Shown here in pieces: positions 6,232 through 13,191 of a stretch of DNA of 15,967 nucleotides (within the stretch, counting starts at the first letter, position 1; every line of letters begins with the position of its first letter). Source of the stretch: Patescibacteria group bacterium. Lineage in GTDB: Bacteria > Patescibacteriota > Patescibacteriia > GCA-002772895. The stretch covers positions 1-15,967 of the forward strand of contig JAHINX010000031.1 in the NCBI GenBank assembly GCA_018895765.1, written 5' to 3'. Both the position numbers and the translations under genes were made by a program. The notes beneath the pieces are model-generated. The model was given only the letters and a program-made list of their open reading frames with translations. It ran no database searches and was not told the origin of the DNA.

Positions 6232-6465
6232 TATGCCCCGTATAACTGCTTCCAGTACGGCTTATCTCATTAATGCAAGATAGGCTCTATAAAGAAGTGG
6301 TTATAGAAGGGCAAAACAAATTAAATAATAGAGCTGATAAGCCGCATGATACTAAACGCCTCAGTAAAAAAAGAATAACAAAGTTTTTAGACTAATTTAT
6401 TAATATATCCAACGCTAACTATATTTTTATAGCGTTTAGCGCTGGAAGCAACTATACGGGGTATG
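6232..6465. other. Structured spacer between scpA and scpB (ncRNA, leader or MITE candidate)
   Basis: The ends form a long closing stem: 6232-6255 (ATGCCCCGTATA then TGCTTCCAG) pairs with 6440-6463 (CTGGAAGCA then TATACGGGGTAT). About 22 of 24 positions pair, with only two adjacent mismatches. Inside are CGGCTTATC/GATAAGCCG (6258-6266 with 6336-6344), GCTCTAT/ATAGAGC (6284-6290 with 6328-6334) and AACGCTA/TAGCGTT (6411-6417 with 6430-6436). An alternative pairing also exists, CTAAACGC (6352-6359) with GCGTTTAG (6432-6439). The right end runs into the scpB start codon, so folding could hide that start. It could be a regulatory leader, an independent structured RNA, or a non-autonomous mobile element whose terminal inverted repeats make the outer stem. 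No match to tmRNA, RNase P or SRP RNA motifs was seen. Confidence 0.6.
6273..6395 (+). CDS. Possible 40-codon basic ORF inside the structured spacer
   Basis: ATG 6273 to TAA 6393-6395 encodes 40 residues (MQDRLYKEVVIEGQNKLNNR at the start, RLSKKRITKFLD at the end), highly charged and with codon choice like the neighbours. It overlaps two internal stems of the folded spacer, so it is either a small real gene or a by-product of the fold. There is no Shine-Dalgarno sequence and no recognised family. Confidence 0.2.
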   Translation: MQDRLYKEVVIEGQNKLNNRADKPHDTKRLSKKRITKFLD

Positions 6466-6999
6466 AATATAAAATCAAAAATAGAAAGTTTATTATTTGT
6501 TTCCGGTGCTCCTTTTGCGATTCAAAAAATCGTTAAACTTTTAGGAGTGAAACAGGAAGAAGCGGAGAAGGCGGTTTTGGAACTGCAAAAAGAATACAAG
6601 AATGAAAACCGCGGAGTGCAGATTGCCGTAACAGCGGATAAATATCAGATAATTACCAATCCGGATAATTCTAAATTAATTGAAGAATTTTTGAATCAGG
6701 AAGTAATTGGCGAACTGACCCGGCCACAGCTTGAGGCACTAACAATTATTGCTTACCGTGGGCCGATTTCCAAAACCGAATTAGAGCAGATAAGGGGCGT
6801 TAATTGCAGTTTGATTTTGAGAAACCTTATGATAAGAGGACTTATTGAAGTAAAGACAGATCTTGGATTGGAAAAATATATTATTACTCATGAGTTTTTA
6901 AAATTTTTAGGGATTACCAATGTCAACGATTTGCCAGATTATGAAAAATTGAATAAGGATAAAAATCTGGAGGAGTTGTTGAATAGGGTAGAAGAATAA
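6463..6999 (+). CDS. scpB: Segregation and condensation protein B
   Basis: A 178-residue ScpB, the dimeric winged-helix partner of ScpA in the Smc condensin. The diagnostic run is RPQLEALTIIAYRGPISKTE (residues about 86-105), followed by QIRGVNCSLILRNLMIRGLIE and TDLGLEKYIITHEFLKFLGI. Two winged helices are present (1-75 and 85-160) with a short acidic tail. The start ATG overlaps the right end of the inverted repeat that closes the upstream structured spacer, and no Shine-Dalgarno sequence is visible, so access to the start may depend on that fold. Confidence 0.95.
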   Translation: MNIKSKIESLLFVSGAPFAIQKIVKLLGVKQEEAEKAVLELQKEYKNENRGVQIAVTADKYQIITNPDNSKLIEEFLNQEVIGELTRPQLEALTIIAYRGPISKTELEQIRGVNCSLILRNLMIRGLIEVKTDLGLEKYIITHEFLKFLGITNVNDLPDYEKLNKDKNLEELLNRVEE

Positions 7000-7016
7000 T
7001 AATGTAACTCCACATG

Positions 7017-7087
7017 CGAATCTATTTTCACGAATGCATACGAATTCTCTCTGCAAGATTCGTGATCATTCGCGACTGGTAGATTCG
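7017..7087. repeat. Nested inverted repeats of CGAATC/ATTCGT units
   Basis: An outer stem, CGAATCTA (7017-7024) with TAGATTCG (7080-7087), encloses an inner stem, CACGAAT (7029-7035) with ATTCGTG (7058-7064). CATTCGCG and ATACGAAT copies are scattered between. It fills the scpB-dacA gap and shares the ATTCGTATTAGTA motif with the leader of the YbaK-like gene. It has no T tract, so it is more likely an intergenic repeat than a terminator. Confidence 0.5.
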
Positions 7088-7112
7088 TATTAGTATTTAC
7101 CTTATAAATTTT

Positions 7113-8057
7113 ATGGAATCTATTATTATTACAATCACCGGCCTACTATTATTATATAGCTCTTTTGGTGCTAATTTTAATGTTGGAAATATAATCAGCA
7201 AGGTGAGCGCGGGCGAGTCTTACAAATTTCCATATCATCTTGCCCTAGCAAAGCCAACGAGCTTTCCATATAGGTTGCGTGGAGTTCCAAATTTTAATGC
7301 AAATGATATTACAGCTGGTGGAGCTATTGTTGCCGATGAAGAAACCGGCAGGATTTTGTTTGAAAAAGATTCGTATGATAAAAAATCACTTGCCAGTTTA
7401 ACCAAGTTGATGACAGCGCTTATCTGGTGGGAGGTTGACGGCAATTTAGAAAAAACAATAGAAATAAAAAGCGAGGATTATAGAGAAGGGGGGATTGCTT
7501 ATTTTATTGCCGGTGAACAGGTGAAGGCAAAAGATTTGCTCAATGCCGGGCTTATCGCATCTTCCAATTCCGCTATGGCGACGCTTGTGAGAAGCACAGG
7601 AAAAACGGAAGAAGATTTTATTGCCTTGATGAATAAAAAAGCCGAGGCGTTGGGTATGTATAATACCCGCTTCAAAGAACCGACCGGGCTTGATTTTAAA
7701 AATATTTCTGTTGCTTCGGACATTTTTATCTTGGCGCGGGAAGTTTTTAAAAATCCTATTTTGGCCTCTATAACTCAAAAAGAATCATATTCTTTTATAC
7801 CTATTGGAAAAAGCGTCGCAAGAAATGTCCAAAGTACGGATTGGCTTTTATCGGAAAAAAATTCCTTATTCCAGGTGGTAGGCGGAAAAACGGGATATAT
7901 TGAAGAGAGCGATTATAATTTTGTATTGAAAGCGCGGAGCAATGAAGGGAGAAATATTATCGTTGTTCTTTTGGGGAGTGCGGACAAAGGCACGCGGTTT
8001 GAAGAAGCAAAGAAACTGGTTAATTGGGCATTTAATAATTATATTTGGAAGATATGA
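7113..8057 (+). CDS. D-alanyl-D-alanine carboxypeptidase (DacA-type, peptidase S11)
   Basis: A 314-residue serine DD-peptidase that trims the terminal D-Ala from peptidoglycan stem peptides. All three active-site motifs are present and in order: SLTK (Ser95-Lys98, nucleophile), S-S-N (150-152) and KTG (259-261). The N-terminal segment ESIIITITGLLLLYSSFGA (residues 2-20) is a signal anchor or signal peptide, so the enzyme acts outside the membrane. It ends at about residue 314, without the C-terminal beta-rich domain and amphipathic anchor of PBP5, which is usual for short S11 enzymes. ATG 7113 is the start; there is no Shine-Dalgarno sequence. The next gene overlaps its stop by ATGA, showing translational coupling. 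Confidence 0.9.
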   Translation: MESIIITITGLLLLYSSFGANFNVGNIISKVSAGESYKFPYHLALAKPTSFPYRLRGVPNFNANDITAGGAIVADEETGRILFEKDSYDKKSLASLTKLMTALIWWEVDGNLEKTIEIKSEDYREGGIAYFIAGEQVKAKDLLNAGLIASSNSAMATLVRSTGKTEEDFIALMNKKAEALGMYNTRFKEPTGLDFKNISVASDIFILAREVFKNPILASITQKESYSFIPIGKSVARNVQSTDWLLSEKNSLFQVVGGKTGYIEESDYNFVLKARSNEGRNIIVVLLGSADKGTRFEEAKKLVNWAFNNYIWKI

Positions 8058-8518
8058 TAAATGAACTAACGACAATTCTTGTGGCGGCGGCGCCAATATC
8101 CGAACTTCGTGGAGCGATTCCGCTGGCTTTGGAGATATTTCATTTCAGTGTTATAAAAACATTATTGCTGGCTTGGATCGGAAATTTTTTACCGGTTCCT
8201 TTTGTTATTTATCTTTTGGGACCGATAGAAAAGTTTTTCCGCCGCTATCCGTTTTTTAACAAATTTTTTGATTGGCTTTTTCATCGCACCAGACATAGGT
8301 TTGAAGGAAAATATTTGAAATGGGGAGAGTTGACGCTGGTGCTTTTTGTTGCTATTCCGCTTCCTGTTACGGGCGCATGGACCGGTTCGGCGGCGGCGTA
8401 TCTTTTTGGCATTCCAAAAAAACGGGCGATATTTTTTATTTTTTTGGGAATCTTAATCGCATCTCTTGTTGTTACCGCTTTAGACCTGGGGATTGTAAAC
8501 GGGATAAAATTATTTTAA
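8054..8518 (+). CDS. Small multidrug-export-family membrane protein (PF06695-like)
   Basis: A 154-residue integral membrane protein. It matches the putative small multidrug export family: an N-terminal APISELRGAIPLALEIF signature, then WIGNFLPVPFVIYLLGP, a cytoplasmic basic loop (FFRRYPFFNKFFDWLFHRTR), and PLPVTGAWTGSAAAYLFGIP before the last helix. I chose ATG 8054 over the in-frame TTG 8045, because it gives the classical ATGA overlap with the carboxypeptidase stop. The transport function in the family name is poorly tested. It may belong to the SNARE-associated/DedA-like flippase-type folds; the coupling to a peptidoglycan enzyme hints at an envelope role. Confidence 0.85.
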   Translation: MINELTTILVAAAPISELRGAIPLALEIFHFSVIKTLLLAWIGNFLPVPFVIYLLGPIEKFFRRYPFFNKFFDWLFHRTRHRFEGKYLKWGELTLVLFVAIPLPVTGAWTGSAAAYLFGIPKKRAIFFIFLGILIASLVVTALDLGIVNGIKLF

Positions 8519-8519
8519 T

Positions 8520-9029
8520 ATGTCTAAAATTGTTTTTTTGTTTTCTTGTTTTTTTGTTTTCTTGTTTATTGGCGCCGGATGTAAGAGTGATGTGGTGTCA
8601 GTTTTGGATTCTTCGAAGGTCAAACCTATTTTAGAAATGACTGCCGAAAGATTAACATGGTCGGGAGGCGTGATAGTAAAAAATCCATCCGAAGAAAATA
8701 ACTATGGTAAAGCATATATTTTGAACGGTCCTTCAAGAGAAGGTAGAGACCGTTTATCGGTTGATTTTTCTTCTTTGGAAATATTGGAATATACAACCAA
8801 TGAAGTTGCTAGATGGAATTTTTTTAATGATGAATGTTTTAAAGGGAAGGGTAAGCCGATTGAAATTAATGGCGTCAGCGCTTGCTGTTTGAATGATGTG
8901 GAAGACGGCTGGAACTCTGCGGTAATGTTAAGCGGACAATATATTTTGCGGGCCATTGATTACTTCCACTCGGATTGTTACGCGAAAAAATATTTGGAAG
9001 AATTTTGGAAAGTTCATAGAGAATTATAA
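8520..9029 (+). CDS. Lipoprotein of unknown function
   Basis: A 169-residue protein starting one base after the upstream stop. The N-terminus is a lipoprotein signal: MSKIVFLFSCFFVFLFIGAG then Cys21, with lipobox IGAG-C. So it should be lipidated and anchored outside the cell membrane. The mature part is soluble, with five cysteines beyond Cys21 (near ECFKG, SACCLND and SDCYAK) that could form disulphides, and a C-terminal helix (KKYLEEFWKVHREL). No family is recognised. It closes the dacA-exporter-lipoprotein operon and is followed at once by a terminator. Confidence 0.8.
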   Translation: MSKIVFLFSCFFVFLFIGAGCKSDVVSVLDSSKVKPILEMTAERLTWSGGVIVKNPSEENNYGKAYILNGPSREGRDRLSVDFSSLEILEYTTNEVARWNFFNDECFKGKGKPIEINGVSACCLNDVEDGWNSAVMLSGQYILRAIDYFHSDCYAKKYLEEFWKVHREL

Positions 9030-9055
9030 AGCCCTTTGACAGGGCTTATTTTTTA
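9029..9055 (+). terminator. Rho-independent terminator of the dacA operon
   Basis: AAGCCCT (9029-9035), loop TTGAC, AGGGCTT (9041-9047), then ATTTTTTAT. The stem begins at the last base of the lipoprotein stop codon. Confidence 0.85.
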
Positions 9056-9087
9056 TGATGAGATAGATATATATTCGCACCTTTAAA

Positions 9088-9576
9088 ATGGAGAAAAAGA
9101 TGACTGCGCTGTGGCATTATCTGGAGAAAGAAAAAAATGGCTGGAAAAAGATTTTGCCTTTTTTATTTTTTTGGTTTATCGGTTTGCAGGTATACCTATA
9201 TTTTGTTTTGTATTCTATTAGAATAATAAATATAAAATTTATAGGTTTTAGAATGCTTTTTGTGTTACTGTGTTGCAGTATCGTTGAAGAGGCCGCATTT
9301 AGATTTACGCCTTTTTATCTTGCGCATCTTTTTTTTAAGAAGAGGCTTAGGCAAGCAACTTTTATTGGTCTTATTTTTATCTCTGGTATTTTGTTTGGAA
9401 TACTTCATCCTGGAGTGAGAAGGCTTTGGGTGCAAGGCGTAGAGGGTATTTTGTTTGGGATGATTTATTGTAAGCTTGGAGGAATAAAGGGCAAGATATT
9501 GAAGCCATATTCAATCTGTATATTATTTCATTTATGTGTCAATATTTTTATTATTTCTTTATTTTCACTCCGGTGA
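9088..9576 (+). CDS. CPBP-family intramembrane metalloprotease (Abi/Rce1-like)
   Basis: A 162-residue membrane protein with about four helices. All the signature motifs are present: E-E-x-x-x-R (Glu67, Glu68, Arg72 in VEEAAFRF), F-x-x-x-H (Phe103, His107 in FGILHPG) and H-x-x-x-N (His148, Asn152 in HLCVN). These are the metal-binding and catalytic residues of the CPBP/Rce1/CAAX-protease family. Known: family members cleave within membranes and include bacteriocin self-immunity and prenyl-protein processing enzymes. No bacteriocin precursor was found nearby, so the substrate is unknown. It starts at ATG 9088, with a second in-frame ATG at 9100. It is a single gene between terminators, convergent with pth. 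Confidence 0.85.
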   Translation: MEKKMTALWHYLEKEKNGWKKILPFLFFWFIGLQVYLYFVLYSIRIINIKFIGFRMLFVLLCCSIVEEAAFRFTPFYLAHLFFKKRLRQATFIGLIFISGILFGILHPGVRRLWVQGVEGILFGMIYCKLGGIKGKILKPYSICILFHLCVNIFIISLFSLR

Positions 9577-9641
9577 AAAGTTGTGTTGGATTTTTAAAAT
9601 CCCCTTGTGGAGTTGTCCCAAAACACCATTTCTACTGCAAT

Positions 9642-9738
9642 TTCAGAATTTTGGCTAAAATCGTCTCAAAGTTTTTTGGCTTAACTTATAGATAAACCGC
9701 AAAACTTATTCAACAATTTTATCTTAAAATTCTGAAAT
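9642..9738. repeat. Inverted repeat in the convergent CPBP-pth spacer
   Basis: ATTTCAGAATTTT (9642-9654) and AAAATTCTGAAAT (9726-9738) are perfect 13-bp inverted repeats 71 bases apart, continued by weaker matches (AAAAT/ATTTT) inside. The span between has no frame. It may be a small mobile remnant or an extended 3' fold. Confidence 0.5.
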
Positions 9739-9762
9739 CTCGTCACGAAAGCGTATTATGAA

Positions 9763-9794
9763 ACATCCCCTTAAGAGAGGGGATGTATTTTTTT
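9763..9794 (+). terminator. Terminator between convergent genes, overlapping the pth 3' end
   Basis: ACATCCCC (9763-9770) and GGGGATGT (9779-9786) form an 8-bp stem, followed on the + strand by ATTTTTTTT. The T tract favours + strand (CPBP-side) termination. The stem also covers the last codons and stop of pth, which is read from the other strand. Confidence 0.7.
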
Positions 9795-10289
9795 TATAGC
9801 TTCTTTTATTTCTTCAATTTCTTTTGGTTTGAATTTTTGCAGAACATATGATTCGGGTGGGGTTTTTTCGGGTCTACCGACACCAATGCGCACGCGGTTA
9901 AAATCTTTTGTGCCCAAGATATCTATGATTGATTGGACACCGTTGTGTCCGGCGCTTCCGCGGGCGAATACTTCGCGGACATCTCCAAACGCTATATCCA
10001 TATCGTCATGAAAAACAATTATGTTTTCAGTTTTAATTTTATAAAATTTTGCGACAGATGCAAGGGCTTCTCCGGAATTGTTCATAAAGGTCGTGGGCTT
10101 TGCCAGAATTATTTTTTCTTTTCCGGATTTTGTTTCAGATATCTCCGCTTTTAATTTTTTATTTAATTTGAAGGCGGGCGCATCAAGTTTTTTGCGCAAA
10201 AAATCAACTGCCAAAAAGCCGGCGTTATGCCGTGTTTTTTCATATTTTCTACCCGGGTTTCCAAGTCCGACTAAAAGTTTGTAACTCAT
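9771..10289 (-). CDS. pth: Peptidyl-tRNA hydrolase
   Basis: A 172-residue Pth that recycles peptidyl-tRNAs dropped by stalled ribosomes. The N-terminus KLLVGLGNPGRKYEKTRHNA contains the tRNA-binding Asn11 and catalytic His21. KPTFMNNSGEA-type residues (TTFMNNSGEALA) and VFHDDMDIAFGDVR carry the remaining active-site Asn and Asp, and GSAGHNGVQSI is the conserved substrate loop. The length is typical but on the short side (E. coli has 194). The start lies only 3 bases after the der stop, so it is co-transcribed with der. Confidence 0.96.
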   Translation of the reverse strand: MSYKLLVGLGNPGRKYEKTRHNAGFLAVDFLRKKLDAPAFKLNKKLKAEISETKSGKEKIILAKPTTFMNNSGEALASVAKFYKIKTENIIVFHDDMDIAFGDVREVFARGSAGHNGVQSIIDILGTKDFNRVRIGVGRPEKTPPESYVLQKFKPKEIEEIKEAIKKIHPLS

Positions 10290-10292
10290 AAT

Positions 10293-11642
10293 TTATACTT
10301 TAACATTTTTTACTTCCATTTTTATCGGCACGCCTTCAAAACCAAATTCTTCGCGTATTTTTTTTGATAAAAATTTTAGGTATGAATCGTGGAGGGATGT
10401 TTTTTCTTTTATAAAGATTGTAAATCTCGGTGGTTTTGTTCCCGACTGTTTTATACCGAATATATATGGATGATGCACGCCCATTGCCTTTAACGGCTTG
10501 TGTGCTCGGGCAGTTTCTTTTATAAATTTTTCCAAACGCTTGGTATCTATTATTTTTTCTCTGTTGTTTTTAACTTCCAAAATCACATCATAAATGCGCC
10601 CTACTTTTTCTCCGGTTTCCGCTGACGTGAAGACAACCGGCGCCCAAGCCAAAAAGGGAAAATATTTTTTTATCTTAAGTGAATATTCGCTGTGCCAATC
10701 TTCTTCTTTTATAAGGTCTATTTTATTGGCGATAATAATGAGTCCTTTATTAGATTCTTCTATCAGGCTCGCCAAATGCTTATCTTGGGAACCAAAGGGC
10801 TCTGATACATCTAGTACTAAGAGAATTATATCAGACCTTTTTAGCATAGTGATGCTTTTTCTGACGCCCATTTTTTCAAATCCGCGCTCTACGCGGGCTT
10901 TTTTTCTTATGCCAGCCGTATCTATCAGTGTAATATTTTCGCCTTTATACTCCAAGTGAATATCTTGTGGCTCGCGCGTTGTGTGCGGGATGGAGCTTAC
11001 TACCGCGACTTCTTTGCTCAGAAGTTTATTCAAGAGAGAAGATTTACCTACGTTTGGTTTTCCAATAATTGAAACTTTAATTTCCTCTTCTTTTTTTATT
11101 GGCGCTAGACGCACTTTTAGTTTTTTTAATTTTTTGTATATTTCATCCAAAAGGTCGCCAATGCCGGAGCCATTTTTTGCAGAGACAACAGAAAAATTTT
11201 TTATCGGGAGATTTTGCCACTCCTTACTGTCCATTTCAGAGCGCATTTTTTTATTATCTCCTTTATTGGCAACAACAATAAACGGTTTATCTTGTGCCAT
11301 CAGTTCGTTTATAAGCCGGCGGTCATCTGGCATTATTCCTGCTTCAAGATCTAAGGTTAAAAGTATAACTTCCGCTTCACTTTTGGCGCGTTCAATCTGG
11401 CGGATAATGTTTTGTTCCAACTCGTCTTTTCCTTCAATATCAAGACCGGCGGTATCAACGAGCGCAAAAGTTTTTCCGCGCCAAACCGGCGTTCCATAAA
11501 CAATATCGCGGGTTGTTCCCGGGGTAGCGGACATAAGGGCTTTTGACTGTTCTATAATACGGTTGAACAATGTTGACTTGCCAACATTGGTTCGCCCTAT
11601 TATGGCAACAACAGGAAGTTTTTTTATTTTTATATCAGGCAT
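10293..11642 (-). CDS. der: Ribosome-assembly GTPase Der (EngA)
   Basis: A 449-residue double-GTPase that acts in 50S ribosomal subunit maturation. The first G domain has GRTNVGKST (16-24), DTAG (63-66) and NKGD (126-129). The second has GKPNVGKSS (194-202), DTAGIRKK (241-248) and NKID (306-309). The C-terminal KH-like domain (from about residue 365) ends in EFGFEGVPIKMEVKNV. All motifs are intact and the length is normal. It is the middle gene of a three-gene - strand operon: 14 bases after the LCP stop and 3 before pth. No Shine-Dalgarno sequence precedes it; the leader is A/T-rich. Confidence 0.97.
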   Translation of the reverse strand: MPDIKIKKLPVVAIIGRTNVGKSTLFNRIIEQSKALMSATPGTTRDIVYGTPVWRGKTFALVDTAGLDIEGKDELEQNIIRQIERAKSEAEVILLTLDLEAGIMPDDRRLINELMAQDKPFIVVANKGDNKKMRSEMDSKEWQNLPIKNFSVVSAKNGSGIGDLLDEIYKKLKKLKVRLAPIKKEEEIKVSIIGKPNVGKSSLLNKLLSKEVAVVSSIPHTTREPQDIHLEYKGENITLIDTAGIRKKARVERGFEKMGVRKSITMLKRSDIILLVLDVSEPFGSQDKHLASLIEESNKGLIIIANKIDLIKEEDWHSEYSLKIKKYFPFLAWAPVVFTSAETGEKVGRIYDVILEVKNNREKIIDTKRLEKFIKETARAHKPLKAMGVHHPYIFGIKQSGTKPPRFTIFIKEKTSLHDSYLKFLSKKIREEFGFEGVPIKMEVKNVKV

Positions 11643-11656
11643 ACTATTTTTTTAAA

Positions 11657-13060
11657 TTAAATTTGTTCTAAACTTTTTGTTCCGGTAATAATTACAAAGT
11701 CAGGTTTTGTGTCATAATCAATTTTTTCTTTCAGCCAGTCAGGTATTGTCTGGGCGACATTAGCATCTAGGATGCGTTTGATTTCCATTAGGGCATCTTT
11801 TTTTTCTTCTGGCACGTTAATAGCGTAAATAACATTTTTTTCAAAATCTTTTTGTGGAGAATTGCCAATGTCTTTTACTTTATATCCAAAATCTTCCAAA
11901 GTAAGGGCGGTTCCGCCGGCTAGTCCGCCAATGCTTGTTCCATTTAGGATAACCAATAAAATATCCTCTGTATTATTATATGTTCCGGTATATTTTTCAT
12001 CACTATAATCATCAAAGGGATTATTGGCGATTGTGCGTAAATCAGACCAGTCCTGTTTTTTTGGCAAAAGAACATATTGCCCATTGTAATAATCTGAATA
12101 AAGAGGCTCACTTGGTCCGTTTGCGATAACATTGACTTTGATATTTTCGGAAGAAATATCCAGATTTTTATATGTGTTGGCCAGGGAGAGAGCTTCCCAT
12201 GCGCTGACATCTGTTACCACATGGTCGTCTAATGTTTTTAAAATATTTTTTATTGTGGACAATGAGAACAGCGTTTCTGAAGAAAGAATTTTATTTTTTA
12301 ATTCCAGAATAATCTGTTCTTGGCGTCTGCTTCTGGCAAAATCATTACCTTCTCCATTGTTTCCGTGGCGCGAACGCGCGTAAGTTAGAGCAGTTTCTCC
12401 ATCCATATGTTGATATCCCTCTTTAAAAGTAACGGTAATCGTACCGCCACCTCCATCTCCGATTTCTTCTCTTGGAAAGAGCGGGTCGGTAAATGTCCGA
12501 GGAACATCAACGTCAAGTCCACCGACGGCGTCGATTAGCGATTTGAAGCCTTCAAAATCAAAACGGACGTAATAATCGATCGGTATATGCAAAAGCTCTT
12601 CCAAGACGCTTTTTGTAAACTCTCCGCCCGAGCTGGCTTTTTCAACTTCTGCATAAGAATTTAGATGATTTATTTTTTGCTTTCCAAATTTATAAGTTTC
12701 TACAAGTAAATCGCGGGGGATAGAGGTGATAGCTAGGCGCTTGTTGTCTTTATCAATAGAAGCAATAAGCATTGTGTCTGTAAGAAATGGACCTTCATGC
12801 CCTATTCCGCCCATGCCAAGAAGTAGAATGTTTATATTTTTTTTGCCTGCAGTAATGTCTTTTTCCGGGCTGATAACGAGATGCGATAAACTTGCAAAAA
12901 ACCCTGTGCCTGCATTTAGCTCTTTTGGCACATAGAAAAGTTTAAACGATACAAAAAGCGTGCCTAAAATTAAAAAAGCGATAATCATAACGCTGCCTGC
13001 TACTTTCTTTTTTCTGTGCCGTTTTTTTTGGTATTTAAGTAAGTCTATTTTTTCTAACAT
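11657..13060 (-). CDS. LytR-CpsA-Psr (LCP) family cell-wall ligase with LytR_C domain
   Basis: A 467-residue membrane-anchored protein. A basic cytoplasmic N-terminus (KYQKKRHRKKK) leads into one membrane helix (about 20-44). The extracytoplasmic LCP domain (about 75-255) has ILLLGMGG, DTMLIASID, ITSIPRD (Arg116, Asp117), FKSLIDAVGGLDVDVP, and ALTYARSRHG with later FARSRRQEQ. These are the Arg/Asp residues that bind the polyprenyl pyrophosphate. A LytR_C domain follows at about 365-415 (LLVILNGTSIGGLAGGTALT). Known: LCP enzymes transfer lipid-linked glycopolymers to peptidoglycan or surface proteins. It is the first gene of the LCP-der-pth operon and divergent from the retroelement target gene. 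Confidence 0.92.
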   Translation of the reverse strand: MLEKIDLLKYQKKRHRKKKVAGSVMIIAFLILGTLFVSFKLFYVPKELNAGTGFFASLSHLVISPEKDITAGKKNINILLLGMGGIGHEGPFLTDTMLIASIDKDNKRLAITSIPRDLLVETYKFGKQKINHLNSYAEVEKASSGGEFTKSVLEELLHIPIDYYVRFDFEGFKSLIDAVGGLDVDVPRTFTDPLFPREEIGDGGGGTITVTFKEGYQHMDGETALTYARSRHGNNGEGNDFARSRRQEQIILELKNKILSSETLFSLSTIKNILKTLDDHVVTDVSAWEALSLANTYKNLDISSENIKVNVIANGPSEPLYSDYYNGQYVLLPKKQDWSDLRTIANNPFDDYSDEKYTGTYNNTEDILLVILNGTSIGGLAGGTALTLEDFGYKVKDIGNSPQKDFEKNVIYAINVPEEKKDALMEIKRILDANVAQTIPDWLKEKIDYDTKPDFVIITGTKSLEQI

Positions 13061-13102
13061 ATTTAAAAATATTGCTCGACCCTATGGAGAGCTACCTCTA
13101 TT

Positions 13103-13131
13103 ATTATAGGGTAAAAAGATGAATTTGTCAA
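13103..13131 (-). promoter_or_regulatory. Consensus promoter of the LCP-der-pth operon
   Basis: Read on the - strand: TTGACA (13131-13126), a 17-bp spacer and TATAAT (13108-13103), both boxes perfect. The predicted start near 13096 gives a leader of about 36 bases. ACCCTAT (13079-13085) and ATAGGGT (13106-13112) form an inverted repeat that overlaps the -10 box, a possible operator. Confidence 0.75.
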
Positions 13132-13154
13132 AAAGGATTAATCTCGTAGCAGTC

Positions 13155-13183
13155 TTGCATAAGTATATTGGCTTTGTTAAAAT
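13155..13183 (+). promoter_or_regulatory. Near-leaderless promoter of the DGR target gene
   Basis: TTGCAT (13155-13160) and TAAAAT (13178-13183) are 17 bp apart, with a predicted start near 13190, about two bases before ATG 13192. It is divergent from the LCP promoter in a 131-bp shared region. Confidence 0.5.
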
Positions 13184-13191
13184 AATCATAT

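Noticed and set aside
6232..6465. tmRNA, RNase P RNA or SRP RNA in the scpA-scpB gap
   Set aside because: No tRNA-like ends, no GAGGAAAGTCC-like core and no SRP Alu/S-domain motif; only the overall fold is evident.
8045..8056. TTG 8045 as start of the exporter-like gene
   Set aside because: ATG 8054 gives the standard ATGA overlap with the upstream stop and keeps the family N-terminus.
8320..8634. 104-codon + strand frame across the exporter-lipoprotein junction
   Set aside because: It overlaps two genes with clear signatures in other frames.
10594..11499. Long + strand frames opposite der
   Set aside because: Antisense shadows; both G domains of Der read clearly on the - strand.
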